Of a stretch of 64,000 bases of DNA, positions 10,602-21,140 are shown in pieces; within the stretch, counting starts at the first letter, position 1; every line of letters starts with the position of its first letter. A program made the translations under genes and the position numbers. The stretch is from Chelydra serpentina (lineage: Eukaryota; Chordata; Testudines; Chelydridae), in assembly GCA_037349315.1 (NCBI GenBank), contig JBAIAC010000155.1, positions 203,501 through 267,500 on the forward strand, in the 5' to 3' direction. Under the pieces are notes generated by a model. It was given only the letters and a program-made list of their open reading frames with translations, did not search any database and was not told the DNA's origin.

Positions 10602-10933
10602 AGGGGTGATAAGCTTGGGGTCGTCTGACTTCTAGTGTAGAAGCGCTTGGGTGGACACTTTTTTGCCTCCCTTGCTCAAGGTCTCTCTGACCTCTCTGGC
10701 CAGCCCTGCATTTGCTCAACAAGTCAGCAGGCAGCGGTTTGCTGTAGACCCAGAAGCCTTTCTTCCTCCAGTCTGTGAGGCCAGTGGGCGTGTGAGGAAG
10801 TTGCCCCTTCAGTCCCAGGCAGAGAATGGCCTTTCCTAGGAAAGCCCAAGTCCTGAAAAGAAAAAAAGATAATGTCAAGGACAGTACTGAAGAGCTGCCT
10901 CTTGAAGTTCTTGGGGGGATATGATGCTTTCTA

Positions 10934-11006
10934 CACCTGACCAAGGACTTGAATCCTGGACCCTCAGAGTAAGAGTTTGGGGCTCTACCAACTGAGCTAG
11001 CCAGGC
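10934..11006 (-). pseudogene. tRNA-Lys-like, degenerate anticodon arm
   Basis: Acceptor GCCTGGC/GTCAGGT, D arm TAGCTCAGTTGGTAGAGC and T arm CCAGGATTCAAGTCCTTGG are Lys(TTT)-type. The anticodon stem CCAAA/TCTGA does not pair and the loop reads CTCTTAC. Probably inactive. Sister copies lie at 18,444, 28,918, 47,466 and 58,013. Confidence 0.8.
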
Positions 11007-11359
11007 TCACATGAGAGAAGGTCAAGGCTGGTGCAGAGTAGAAACTAGTCAAGAAAAAGAGGGCAGGAAACAATACAGAAAACTTGCTACTCTGGCTCCC
11101 TTAGCAGCCCTAGCCCCAGCCTTCTCCTCCATCTGGTGCCCAGAGAGAACCCAGAGACGAGGGAGCGTCGTGTGTTTTTCACATCTGAGCAATATAATGA
11201 TGCTGAAATAACTTAGTAGTGCAGACCTGGCCAAGGATTCACACACACACAACTTGCAAGGAAAACATCACCTGCTCCTCTGCTTTGCAGAATCCAAACA
11301 CAAGCAAAGGCCCAGGTGGGGTCTGGCAGGGTGTCAGGTGTGGTTAGTTGGCAGGGGCA

Positions 11360-11433
11360 GGCACCATGGCTTAGCTGGTTAAAGCATCTGTCTAGTAAAC
11401 AGGAGATCTTGGGTTCAACTCACAGTGGTGCCT
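11360..11433 (+). tRNA. tRNA-Thr(AGT)
   Basis: A 74-nt cloverleaf: acceptor GGCACCA/TGGTGCC, D arm GCTTAGCTGGTTAAAGC, anticodon loop CTAGTAA (AGT) on TCTGT/ACAGG, T-loop TTCAACT, discriminator T. The T stem reads TTGGG/CACAG and has mismatches. A TTTT lies at 11,445-11,448. Probably usable but weakened; the 27,684 copy is cleaner. Confidence 0.85.
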
Positions 11434-11474
11434 TGGTGACTGGCTTTTGGGGCACCTGGTATTGGCTAATCTCA

Positions 11475-11540
11475 GAAAACAAAACACAGAGCTAGATGGG
11501 CCTCTGGTCTAGCCCAGTGTGGCTGTTTTTATGCTTTAAA
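11475..11540 (+). mobile_element. CR1 3' end fragment
   Basis: Contains GCTAGATGGGCCTCTGGTCT and a decayed TTATGCTTT tail, typical of a CR1 3' terminus. Inverted relatives flank the Thr copies at 19,305-19,390 and 56,555-56,640. Confidence 0.6.
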
Positions 11541-12407
11541 TTACACTCCCAGGCACTGATAACAGAGTTACTGAAAGTTTGGGAGTTAAGAGCTGATAGG
11601 TCAGTGTTCCAGTCCCCTCCCAGACGACCCCTCCCTCTGGGACAGGGGCAGGTCTGACTCTCACACCAAATGGCTTCTTGTGGCTGCCAGAATCTGTGGG
11701 CGGCTCATTTAGTTTCCACCCAGGGTTGAGTCCTGCTTTGTGCACCGTGTCTGAGAGTGAAAATCCTAAACCACCCTTTGAAATAACGAATGCAGCAGGA
11801 CGTGTTATGGTCCCTGCCCCAAAGCAGACAGACCAATGGGGAACTGCCAGTGAGCCCAGGGTAATACTCCACGGCCGATTTCCCTTTGTCGCTTGCTAAA
11901 CTCCCTCCCAACCTCGTGGGGTCCCAGAGCCCGGCACTGAGCCTGAGCCGAGATGTCTACACTGCAAATTTACCACCCCACAGCCCAGCCCTGGGAGCCT
12001 GAGCTGGCACGGGCCAGCCCTGGGTGTTCATTGCAGTGTGGACATAGCCTAGCGTTACGTCTACACTGCCATTAACACACCCAAGTCACTGTTCTCAAAC
12101 CCTGGGTCAGCTGATCCAGGCTTGTGGGGCTTGTGCTGCAGGGCTATAAAATTACAGTGTAGACGCTTGGGCTTGAGCCCAGCCTCTGAGATCCCACGAG
12201 GGGTGAGGGTCTCCGAGGCCAGGCTCCAGTCTGAGCCAAATGTCCACACTGCAGCTTTTAGCCCCACAACCTGAGACCGAGACGTCCAAGTCAGATGATC
12301 CAGGTCAGCCGGGCCGCAGGGCTTTTATCACAGTATAGATGCACCGAGGGACATGTTTGCCAGGTTTTTATGCATTTGCACAGGAAAACGTTGAGTGTTT
12401 CCATTCA
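11541..12407. repeat. No gene; palindromic MITE-like repeats at 11,935-12,360
   Basis: Motifs GTCTACACTGCAA, GCAGTGTGGACA, GTCTACACTGCC, CAGTGTAGACGC and GTCCACACTGCAG alternate orientation, indicating nested or tandem palindromic MITEs with TCTACACTGC-type ends. 11,541-11,934 is unassigned. Confidence 0.55.
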
Positions 12408-12415
12408 TTTCAGGC

Positions 12416-12539
12416 TAGGGTGACCATATGTCCCGATTTTATAGGGACAGTTCTGATTTTGGGGTCTTTTTCTTATATAGGCTCCTATTAACCCCCCACC
12501 CCCGTTCCGACTTTTCACATTTTCTGTCTGGTCACCCTA
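12416..12539 (+). mobile_element. hAT-type MITE (124 bp) with 8-bp target duplication
   Basis: Terminal inverted repeats TAGGGTGACCA / TGGTCACCCTA, flanked by TTTCAGGC on both sides (12,408-12,415 and 12,540-12,547). The 8-bp duplication is diagnostic of hAT transposition. Non-coding. Further copies at 33.2, 38.46, 48.52, 52.17, 53.80 and 54.15 kb. Confidence 0.9.
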
Positions 12540-12621
12540 TTTCAGGCATCACCATTCGGTGGAACTCCTGAACATAATAGAAATGGATATGCAAAATTTT
12601 TGTTATAGGATGGGGTTTTTA

Positions 12622-12693
12622 AGGGGGCACTTGGATTTGAACCAAGGACCACTTGATCTGCAGTCAAACACTCTACCACTGAGCTATACCCCC
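12622..12693 (-). tRNA. tRNA-Cys(GCA)
   Basis: A 72-nt cloverleaf with acceptor GGGGGTA, D arm GCTCAGTGGTAGAGT, anticodon loop CTGCAGA (GCA), T arm CTTGGTTCAAATCCAAG and discriminator T. Very close to the vertebrate Cys gene, with compensated T-stem bases. TTTT on the minus strand at 12,593-12,596, about 26 nt downstream. The only Cys copy in the window. Confidence 0.93.
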
Positions 12694-13386
12694 ATGAGGC
12701 ATGTAGTTGATTAAACATTATATAGACGTGTAAACAGAACAGCTTGCACACCCACTGACAGCTTCTCCCACTGACACAGCTCCCACCTCTCGGGGAGATG
12801 GATTAACTGCACAGACAGGACAGCTCTCTCCCATCTGCTTAGAGCATCTTCTCTGCCCCAGTTCAGATCCTACACCCACCATCCCAGAGCCAGAGCCTGA
12901 CCTTCCTGCCCCAATTAAGGACCCTCACTTTATGTTCCTTCACTTCCCATTACTGATAATGGAGGAGGAGGGTGAGGAAGAAAAAAGAACAATGGGGGGA
13001 GATAGGAGAGCTTTCTTGGATGGGTCCCAAGGGGGGACACGAAAATGAAGCCGCGCACAGGGCCCCATTAACTCTAAATCCTCCTGCTTAGTGGGGGCTC
13101 TTTTGCCCCATTCCCACCTCACTTCCTCCTTTGGCAAGTCACACAAGGGAGCCCAGCAGGAAGAGCCAGCTTCCCTAGGCCAACCTCCAAGGGCTGAGGA
13201 GGCCAAGCCACAAGGCTCCAAGAGGTGACTGGCCGAGATCCTCCAGCTTCCCCTGGCTGATGCCAAGGCGCTTTCTCAGCTCATTTCACCACCCTCTGTC
13301 CTGCAGGGGTTGGGGTTATCCCAGGGACAGGCCAGTGGCAGATGGAGAAGTGCCTTGCTGGACAGCTAGGGAAAAGGAAGCCACCA
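12694..13386. other. No gene seen
   Basis: Spacer between Cys and Val genes. No repeat or coding signature recognised. Confidence 0.4.
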
Positions 13387-13459
13387 TGTTTCTGCCTGGT
13401 TTCGAACCAGGGGCCTTTTGCGTGTTAGACAAACGTGATAACCACTACACCACAGAAAC
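13387..13459 (-). tRNA. tRNA-Val(AAC)
   Basis: A 73-nt cloverleaf: acceptor GTTTCTG/CAGAAAC, D arm TAGTGTAGTGGTTATCAC, anticodon loop CTAACAC (AAC) on GTTTG/GCAAA-type stem, T arm CCTGGTTCGAAACCAGG, discriminator A. A minus-strand TTTT at 13,372-13,375, 12 nt past the gene, is a good Pol III terminator. Looks functional. Confidence 0.94.
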
Positions 13460-13851
13460 TCTGCAACAGGACTCTGCCCCTTCCCTTCAAACTCCATCCA
13501 CTTGGCTGGCGCTCGCCCTGGCACACACCGCTGGGCGAACCTGGAGAAAGTGGTGGCAGCTCGTTGGTGGGTCGGCTGGTAGAACAAAGAACTGGAGCCG
13601 GCTCCCAGGAAGTCATCCTTACCTCGCCCTTGTGACTCCAGCTTGAAGGAGAGCTTCTTTCCTTCCCCTGCTGAGAAAGAGCAAGAGAAGAACAAAAGCC
13701 CACATCCATAGGGGGGCAGAGGCTTCAGGAGCCCACAGCGTTTGCCCATCTGGGGCATTGTGGCTGAGATCTCTGCTGGCCAGCGCCAGCGCTCGCAAGG
13801 CGCTAGTGTGGATGCTGGAGGCTGGGTGCTGGGTGCTGGAGGCAGAGACCC
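13460..13851. repeat. Conserved tRNA-flank module
   Basis: 13,540-13,720 (CTTGAAGGAGAGCTTCTT, then GAGAAAGAGCAAGAGAAGAA) recurs at 34,818-34,990, 35,127-35,205 and 55,050-55,210, next to Phe copies. It contains a box-A-like GTCGGCTGGTAGAAC but no box B, so it is not called a tRNA. Confidence 0.7.
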
Positions 13852-13923
13852 AGCAGAGTGGCGCAGCGGCAGCGTGCTGGGCCCATAACCCAGAGGTCGA
13901 TGGATCGAAACCATCCTCTGCTA
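13852..13923 (+). tRNA. tRNA initiator Met(CAT)
   Basis: A 72-nt gene nearly identical to vertebrate initiator tRNA: starts AGCAGAGTGGCGCAGCGG, anticodon loop CCCATAA on CTGGG-type stem with the three G-C pairs, and the initiator-specific T loop ATCGAAA in GATGGATCGAAACCATC. TTTTT at about 13,943 is a plausible terminator. Best initiator copy here; other copies at 30,984, 31,435, 53,635 and 54,411. Confidence 0.96.
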
Positions 13924-14449
13924 GGCAGGTGCTTGTTTCTTTTTGCTCTGGGCCTCCAAGCGAGGGGGCGACCAGCAGAGCGCCAGGAGCCGAGGCCATG
14001 AGGCAGGAGGTGGCTGAGGTGTGGGACTGCCAGGGAGCTCCCCGGCCCCTCTGGCTGCCTGGGCTGAAGGCGAGAGCCAGGCCTGTGCGTGAGGTCTGAG
14101 TGCCGGTGGCTCCCCCACTCCTCGGGAGGGTCTGTCCCAAGGCAGCGGCCCAGCCCCCCTCCAAGGGGGGTGCGTCCCACCAGCATTTCTTGCCCCGTTT
14201 GGGGAGGTTCAGCTTCCCCGAGCCCCTTGTAGCCGCCGCCCACGCGCAGTGTCACTGGTAGATACGGGCAGAGGAGACTCGGGGGCCTGGGCTGGGAAAT
14301 CCCTGGGTGAAACTGGCTGCCTGAGCCCAGCCCCTCTGCACTCAGGGGAGCGGTGAGAGGGGGAGGGGCTCAGGGAGTAAATCCTCAGAAACCTCCCCCC
14401 TGGGTTTGTAATGTCAGACCCCAGCGAACAAGTCCCTGCGTGTGTGAAG
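13924..14449. other. No gene seen; flank shared with 31.5 kb
   Basis: 13,924-14,000 (GGGCCTCCAAGCGAGGGGGCG) resembles 31,506-31,590, next to a decayed initiator-Met. The remainder is GC-rich spacer. Confidence 0.5.
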
Positions 14450-15035
14450 GGAGGGGCTGTGATGGGGAGGGTCCATGGGGGTGTCAGTGTGAAGGGGAGG
14501 GGCTGTGAGGGGGTGGGTCCATGGGCGAGTCAGTGTGAGGGGGAGGGGCTGTGATGGGGAGGGTCCATGGGGGTGTCTCTGTGAGGGGAAGGGCTGTGAG
14601 GGGGAGGGTCCATGGGGGTGTCAGTGTGAAGGGAGGGGCTGTGAGGGGGAGGGTCCATGGGGGTGTCTCTGTGAGGGGAGGGGCTGTGAGGGGGAGGGTC
14701 CATGGGGGTGTCAGTGTGAAGGGAGGGTCTGTGATGGGGAGGGCTATGGAGTGTCTCTGGGAGGGGGAGGGTCCATGGGGGAGTCAGTGTGAGGGGGAGG
14801 GTCCATGGGGGAGTCAGTATGGGGGGAGGGGATGTGAGGGGGAGGGTCCATGGGGGAGTCAGTGTGAGGGGGAGGGGCTGTGAGGGGGAGGGTCCATGGG
14901 GGAGTCAGTGTGAAGGGAGGGGCTGTGAGGGGGAGGGTCCATGGGGGTGTCAGTGTGAGGGGGAGGGGCTGTGATGGGGAGGGACTGTGAGGGGGAGGGT
15001 CCATGGGGGAGTCAGTGTGAGGGGGAGGGGCTGTG
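14450..15035. repeat. 45-bp G-rich minisatellite, about 13 units
   Basis: Units contain GGAGGGTCCATGGGGG, then GTCAGTGTGA or GTCTCTGTGA, then GGGGAGGGGCTGTG. The 45-bp period is a multiple of three, so several frames stay open (about 60-110 codons) without being genes. The plus strand is strongly G-rich with many runs of four or five G. Confidence 0.9.
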
Positions 15036-17075
15036 AGAAGCTGGTCACCTCCAGGCAGCAGGAGCCCCCTGACATGGGAGCTGCTGTCCGTGCAGGGCCC
15101 CTGGGAGTCACAGAGGGGTGATGTGCGGTTACTGCCCCGTCTGTCCTGGGCTGGGGGGCTGGAGCCCCCGGAACAGCCCTGTGGGGACTCAGCCCTTTGG
15201 GGGATTCACTGTGTGTGGAAAAGCCCGTCTAGGAATGGGGATTCCCAGCTGCGTTACAGCGGCGTGACGGAGAGGAAAGAGTTAATGCTTTAGGACAGTC
15301 TGGGGGCGCTGGATGGGAAGGAGGGGGCCCGGCTCTCAGGCTGCAGAACGGCCAACCCCAAACATTCAAAACCCTGAGCCAGGCTCACCGAAAATCACAA
15401 GGGCTAGAAACGTCCTGTGTCTTTAAGAGCGAAGGCTGAAATCATCACATCTCCCCCTGACTCCAGGAGCTGGGGCTTTAAGGAAAACAACAATTCTCAT
15501 GAGCCTCAAGGCAAAATCAGGAGAGTTGGCAGCACCGAGTGGGACGGAGTCTTTATTCCCGGGATCCCCTGGAGCCGGGTTCCCAGCCTTGTTCTTTCTG
15601 TGGCCCCCGCCCAACATGGTATAAAAACTCCACAGCCCACCCGTGCCACAACGACTGTCTAACGCCGGCCCTGCTGGCTGGTTTATTTTGGCAAATCCCC
15701 CCCTGAAACCTGCTCACTGCCCCCCACCTCAGGGGGGCTCCGGACCCCTGGCTGAGAACCACGGCCTGGGAGCTCTGTTTAGAAGGGGGGAGCAAAGCTG
15801 CTGCCTTTCCCCATGGCCGGACTCAGACCCTTAGCGTGGGATATTCCTGCCCTGCCAGCGACCCCAGGAAAGCTCACTGAGCCGCTGCCTGGCCTCAGGG
15901 ACAGTCTCAGCCGGCAGGGCCCCAGAGGGCAATGAAGCAGCTGGGTCAGGCTGGGAACCCTCATTCCCAGAGAAGTGCCCTGGCTCCCTGCTCAGCAGCT
16001 GAGAAGTCAATTCCCCCCACGCCCGATGAACCAGCCTGGAGCTCAGTACAGTGCTGGGGGTTTCTCCTTTCACTCCCGCTGGGGAGTGCGGGGATCCCAG
16101 GGGCATTTCTAGAAGACAACAGAAAGCTCAAGGTCAGATTACATCTTTATTTACAATTTTTTATAATGTGATATAGTCCACCAATCCTAGTGTCACCATC
16201 TATAACGTGGCTTGTTCTGCCTGGGAATTTACCAAGGATAAAACTAACCATCGCTTCAAACACAAAAAAGTGGAGATAAATCCCCTCTCAGAGTCACTGT
16301 GGGGTAATAAAGAGGCAGACAGGGGGCCAAATAGCTTTTGAATGGGCCTCAAAATCTTTTTATTTACTGATTATCATGATCGTTACTTTTTAGAATTATT
16401 TTCTCTGGAGTCTGGACCTTGACTAGATCTTGAGCAACAATTCTGGATCTTGACACAAATCAATGGCTCCCCCTAAGAATGGGGTTGTGTGACCTTCCTT
16501 ATGTCCTGGCACCTTCTTGTGGCCATTTCCTTTCCCTCCTTTCGATGAAAAGCTTTGGGATTTCGTGTACAAACTTTATTTCCTCAGGAGAGACCCAGGA
16601 GCGGGGGCTGCCTGCGTCTCCCCAGCACCCACTAGATTAGAAGGTGACCGACAAACACCCTTCAGACGAGGCAGCCGTCAAAAAAATCATCTCCCTGCTT
16701 CCCTTGAGTGACAGCCTGAATCGTTCCTCGTCCGGGCAGAGCCCAAGGACTGGAATCAGCAGCAGCAACAAACCCTCAGTGCGTAGCAGGAACAACCCAA
16801 ACTGCGTTCAAAGGAGCTGTCTCCTTCCTTCGGGGGTCACGTTTGCCATTAGGGTCACTGATTTTCATTTCCCTTCTCTGAGGGCAGAGATGGGGTTGGA
16901 GCCACCTCAGGCTGGGATGTGGAGCCCAGGTCCCCACCTGTCAGTCACTCTGGGGACCTGTCTCTGCTCACAGCTGACAGGCTGCCTCCGGCCTCCCCAG
17001 CCAGCTCCTGAGCGCTGTGGGGGTGAGTCATTTGTCAAGCATCAGTGGCACACAGGAGAGGTACTTTCCCCAGGT
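15036..17075. other. No gene seen (2 kb)
   Basis: Mixed GC-rich (15.0-16.1 kb) and AT-richer (16.1-16.5 kb) sequence. No tRNA box A/B pair, retroelement end or frame with recognisable domains. Confidence 0.4.
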
Positions 17076-17147
17076 GCATTGGTCGTGTAGTGGTGAGCAG
17101 AGCTGTCCGCCAAGCAGTTGACCTGGGTTGGATTCCCAGCCAATGCA
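17076..17147 (+). tRNA. tRNA-Gly(GCC), divergent
   Basis: A 72-nt cloverleaf: acceptor GCATTGG/CCAATGC perfect, T arm CTGGGTTGGATTCCCAG, discriminator A. The anticodon arm GCTGT-CCGCCAA-GCAGT reads GCC but with C instead of the invariant U33, and the T loop has TTG for TTC. The TTTT at 17,159-17,162 is well placed. Either a diverging gene or an early pseudogene. Confidence 0.75.
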
Positions 17148-18443
17148 GGGGTGTGAGGTTTTCCTGGCTGGGAATCGGTTTAATTTCAGGGATGTTGTAT
17201 CAGTTTATCAATGGAATTAGAGAATTAATGTCCCAAATCCCAGCAGGTCACTAAACCCCCAGTGGAGGAAGAAAGGGGCGGGACTATCCAGTGAGCTGTT
17301 GGACTCACCCTTGTATTACAATGTTTGGTTTTTTTTTTTTAAATTCTCTCTTTACTTCCCTCTCCCTGTTAGACTCAGAGCCTTTAAGGTCAGAAGGGAC
17401 CAGCGTGAGAACTCCTGCACTTTGCCTCGCTCCAGCTCTGCTCTTGTCTCTGGCCCCTGCCTCGCTCCAGCTGGGGATCAACTCTTCCCCCACACCGTGC
17501 CCCACTGTCAGCGTGGATAAAAATCAATGACTTTTTAAATTTAAATTGGCTTGTTGTGGAAAAAAACCTATCTAAAGATCATTTGAATTAAGATACGTTA
17601 TAGCTCATCATGGAATAGGGATTATACATTCTAATTCTATAGTATGAGACAGTATATTCATGTAATGTTTAAGAAAAGTTTTGTAAAGGAGTTCTAATAG
17701 TTCATGGCTTAGGGACCCAATCTTATGGGGTTCCTCAGGCTTCTGTATAGATTATTTAGGTTAATCTTTCTATCTACCAAAGGGACTCAGTGCTCAGTCT
17801 AGATGATTCCATCAGAGATTCTTAGTTTTGCAGTTCTCAAACTGTGGATTTGTGTCTCCAGAAGTAACATGCTTGTTAACAGCAAAAATGGCTTTTTAAA
17901 TAAATAAATAATATACGGACGTGAGAAATAACAGATCTCAACTCTATTTTCCCTCTGCAAATGTGTGTACATGGCGTCAATCCCACACCTGCTCAAGGTA
18001 CTGCTGATGTTCGAGAAGGGAGACAGAGAGGAAAAAAGCTCAATCCACAGTGACACTAATGAGCATGAATAGCCAATGAGCTTTGTATGTAGCTACTTAG
18101 TCAATAGTGAACCTTCCTATCATTCTCCCTTTGAAATGATGATGATGATGATGATGTAGACTTGACTTTCTAGCCCAGTGTGCCATGGACTTCTACAGGT
18201 TGCATTAGCCAATCCAACCATTCGGCACTTGCAGATGGGTACCTCTGTATTGTGCCTGATTCTTGTACAGCTAGAAAAGGCTGGTAGATGCAGATACTTT
18301 CCCCTTTTTTTAACCAGCAATAATACCAGCCAGGCTAGGGCTGGGAAGAGAGAGAAAGAGCAGTAGGTTTTCCCTATTGTTTCCTGCTTGCTTTTTCTTG
18401 CACAGTTTCTCCTTCACACCAACTTGCTTTATTGTTTTCATGA
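17148..18443. other. No gene; AT-rich, with CR1 scrap and GAT repeat
   Basis: 17,368-17,402 is a CR1 3' end scrap (-) containing CTTTAAGGTCAGAAGGGACC. 17,520-18,060 is AT-rich and unassigned. 18,137-18,158 is a short ATG/GAT simple repeat. Confidence 0.5.
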
Positions 18444-18516
18444 GTCTGGCTAGCTCAGTTGGTAGAGCATCAGACTTTTAATCTGAGGGTCCAGAGTTCA
18501 AGTCCCTGGTCAGGTG
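18444..18516 (+). tRNA. tRNA-Lys(TTT)
   Basis: A 73-nt cloverleaf: acceptor GTCTGGC/GTCAGGT, D arm TAGCTCAGTTGGTAGAGC, anticodon arm TCAGA-CTTTTAA-TCTGA (TTT), T arm CAGAG-TTCAAGT-CCCTG with one A/C mismatch, discriminator G. The best-paired Lys(TTT) copy in the window. No TTTT within about 20 nt downstream. Confidence 0.87.
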
Positions 18517-19304
18517 ATCAGCTATTCAGTAGCATCTTAAAAACGTGTCTCTTGGGAGTCCTCTTTGATGTTACTTTTTCCCTTCAGGATTTTGCCTTTC
18601 CTAAGAAGGGCCTTTTTGTGTGGGGGATTGAAGGGGCAACTTCCTGACATCCCCTCTGTCCCCGCAGACTGGAGGAATAAAGGCCTCTGGGCATATAGCA
18701 GGTCCCTCCCAGATAGCTGCGTTCTCACCTGGTGGAGGTGGAAGCTCGGTCTCCTTGCCTCTGTTGCTGCCTTCCCGTGAAGGTGCTGATCCGGCTGCCC
18801 TGTCTGACGCAGGATGGGAGGAATGTTTGGAGCTTTGGCTTCTGTTTGCGGGCTCCCTCCTACAGCAGAGCGAGGTGGGCTCTGTGGGGAGCCTCTCCCA
18901 GGCAGAAGGTATCTGGGTGTTGCCAGTCCCTGCCAGGCTTGGGTCCAGCCCAGCGCTGAGGCCTGAAGTATCAGGAGACCGGGGGAGGAGAGAGAAGAAC
19001 TGGTGGAGCTGGGGAGTGGAGGCCAGGAGCCGCTCACCCCGCCTTGAGAGCACTTGTGGGGACTGAGCTGTCTTTGGGTAGGGGAGTGATGGGACCCCAG
19101 GGGATGGGGACAACAGTCTGGGGTCTCATTCACCCAGGCAAGGAAACACCCCTATGGGGGGGGGATCACTGACCCAGTGACTACAGGACCTGTTGGTGAG
19201 CCCCAGATCCACATCTAACACGGCAACACAGATACAGATACAGACAAACACGGCTCCCCCTCTGATACTTTCAATAACTCCGTTATCAGTGCCTGGGAGT
19301 GTAA
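18517..19304. repeat. Tail of the Lys/Thr module; no gene
   Basis: 18,550-18,640 (TTTTTCCCTTCAGGATTTTG and CTGAAGG-type string) shares the Lys-Gln spacer of 10.8 kb and 58.1 kb. No Gln copy follows here. The 198- and 170-codon reverse frames have no recognisable domain. Confidence 0.5.
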
Positions 19305-19395
19305 TTGAAACCACAGGAACAGCCAGACTGGGCTAGACCGAAGGTCCATCTAGTTCTGTGTCTTTTCTTCTCACAGTAGCCAATACCAGGTGCCC
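19305..19395 (-). mobile_element. CR1 3' end fragment
   Basis: Contains GACCGAAGGTCCATCTAG in the orientation of a minus-strand CR1 terminus, as beside the Thr copy at 56,655. Confidence 0.6.
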
Positions 19396-19411
19396 CAAAA
19401 GGGACACACCA

Positions 19412-19485
19412 AAGCACCACTGGGAGTCAAACCGAGGATCTTCTGTTTTCAAGACAGGTGCTTTAACCAGCTAAGCCATGGTGCC
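19412..19485 (-). pseudogene. tRNA-Thr-like with anticodon TGA
   Basis: Body is Thr-type: acceptor GGCACCA, D arm GCTTAGCTGGTTAAAGC, stem CCTGT/ACAGA. The anticodon loop reads CTTGAAA, so the anticodon is TGA (Ser codons), unlike AGT or TGT in the sister copies. The T arm (CTCGGTTTGACTCCCAG) and last anticodon-stem pair are weakened. If expressed and charged by threonyl-tRNA synthetase it would misread, so decay is the simpler reading. Confidence 0.8.
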
Positions 19486-19599
19486 TGGCTCTGGCTAAGG
19501 TAAGGTATCTGCCCACACCTGACTTCCTTCCAACCCCCCCCCGCCCCTGTTGTTCCACTGACCAGGAGCCGCGCGAGGTAACCCCACACCCCAACCGTG

Positions 19600-20037
19600 T
19601 GCCCCAATCCCCTGCCTGAGATTTGAGTTCCCCAAACCAGGAGCCCTTTCCTGCACCCCAAAACCCTCACACCAGAGCCTGAACCCCCAGCCAAGAGCCC
19701 TGACCCCCTCCCACACCCCAACCCCCTGCCCCAGCCTAGAGCCCCCTCTCACACCCTGAACCCCTCATTCTCTGCCCCACCCTGCAGCCTTCACCCTGCA
19801 CCCCAACTCCATGCCCCAGCCTAGAGCCCCCTCACAGCCTGAACCCCTCATTCTCTGCCCCACCCTGCAGCCTTCACCCCTGTACCCCAACTCTCTGCCC
19901 CAGCCTAGAGCCCCCCCTCACACCCTGAACCCCTCATTATCTGCCCCACCCTGCAGCCTTCACCCTGCACCCCAACTCTCTGCCCCAGCCCTGAGCCCCT
20001 CCCAAGCCCCTCTAGCCCAGCTCCGTTGGGTCGTGGG
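19600..20037. repeat. C-rich degenerate minisatellite, about 85-bp period
   Basis: AGCCTAGAG landmarks at 19,733, 19,818 and 19,902, with a variant at 19,987, give an 84-85 bp period. Units contain CTGAACCCCTCATT and CCACCCTGCAGCCTTCACCC. Similar C-rich text lies at 57,060-57,360 and, inverted, at 29,660-29,900. Confidence 0.75.
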
Positions 20038-21140
20038 TGTAACGATGCTGGTTCTGGCAAGACCCAACTGAGAGTGCCAGTTCAGGACAAATTGCTTCAA
20101 ACAGGGCAACTACAGCCCAAGGCTGGGGTTTTTCCACCTCTAAGGCAAACCAAACCAGCCAGACAGAGGAGACTTTGGTTTTACCCCACTGGCTAACCAC
20201 AAGTCACACAAGCAATTTCCTTAGACATTCCAGTTTCCCAGTCTCACCACCAGAGCCACTCGTTATGGGGACAAATGGTCATGAAAACCAATGCCCCAGT
20301 AAAAGAAAATAGGTTCTCCCGATCCCAGCGGACCGAACCTCAGAGCCAGGTCAATATACAACTTAGATCTTACCCACAAATCACACTGTTGCCAATCCTT
20401 TAGAATCTAAAATCTAAAGGTTTGTTCATAAAAGGAAAAAGGTCTAGGTGAGAGCTAGAATTGGTTAAAAGGAATCAATTACATACAGTAATGGCAAAGT
20501 TCTTGGTCCAGGCTTGCAGAGATGGAATAAACTGCAGGTTCAAATCAAGTCTCTGGATTACATCCCCAGCTGGGATGGGTCCTTCAGTCCTTTGTTCAGA
20601 GCTTCCATTTGTAGAAAGGTTCCTCCAGAGGTAAGAAGCAGGAAATGAAGACAAAATGGAGATGAGGCAGCTGCCTTTTATAGTTTCTTCCAGGTGTAAA
20701 GGCACCTCTTTGTCCTTACTGTGGAAAATCACAGCAAAAATGGAGTCTGGAGTCACATGGGCAAGTCCCTGCATAATTTGTTGAGTCACAGGCATGTCTG
20801 CTTTCTCTCAGTGGGCCCATTGTATCGCTGATGGCTCTTAATGGGCCATCAAGCCGGCCTAGCAGAGCTGATAGCTTGTCCTGGGTCCCAGAAGCCCAGC
20901 CCCAGTTTGAAATACAGACATACATATAAAGCCATTGAACTACAGACAGTATAAAGCCAATATTCATAACTTCAACTACAAAACTGATACATGCATATAA
21001 GTGGCATAATCATAACCAGCCAAGCATAACCCGGTCTTAGACACCTCATTTGACCCCCTTTATACAAGATTTGGTGCCACTACAGGACCTTGGTTGTAAC
21101 AATGATCTGTATGGTCCCAGTTATTGTCAATAACGTCACA
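20038..21140 (-). repeat. 3' LTR of the 5.36-kb element
   Basis: 1,103 bp, highly similar to 24,330-25,399, with small indels (for example a tetranucleotide difference near 20,925). On the minus strand it starts TGTGACGTTATTGACAAT and ends CCAGCATCGTTACA. The last codons of the long frame run into it (21,060-21,140). Confidence 0.88.

Noticed and set aside
14505..15004. Frames of 60-110 codons rich in Gly/Cys/Val or Pro
   Set aside because: Artefact of the 45-bp minisatellite, open on both strands.
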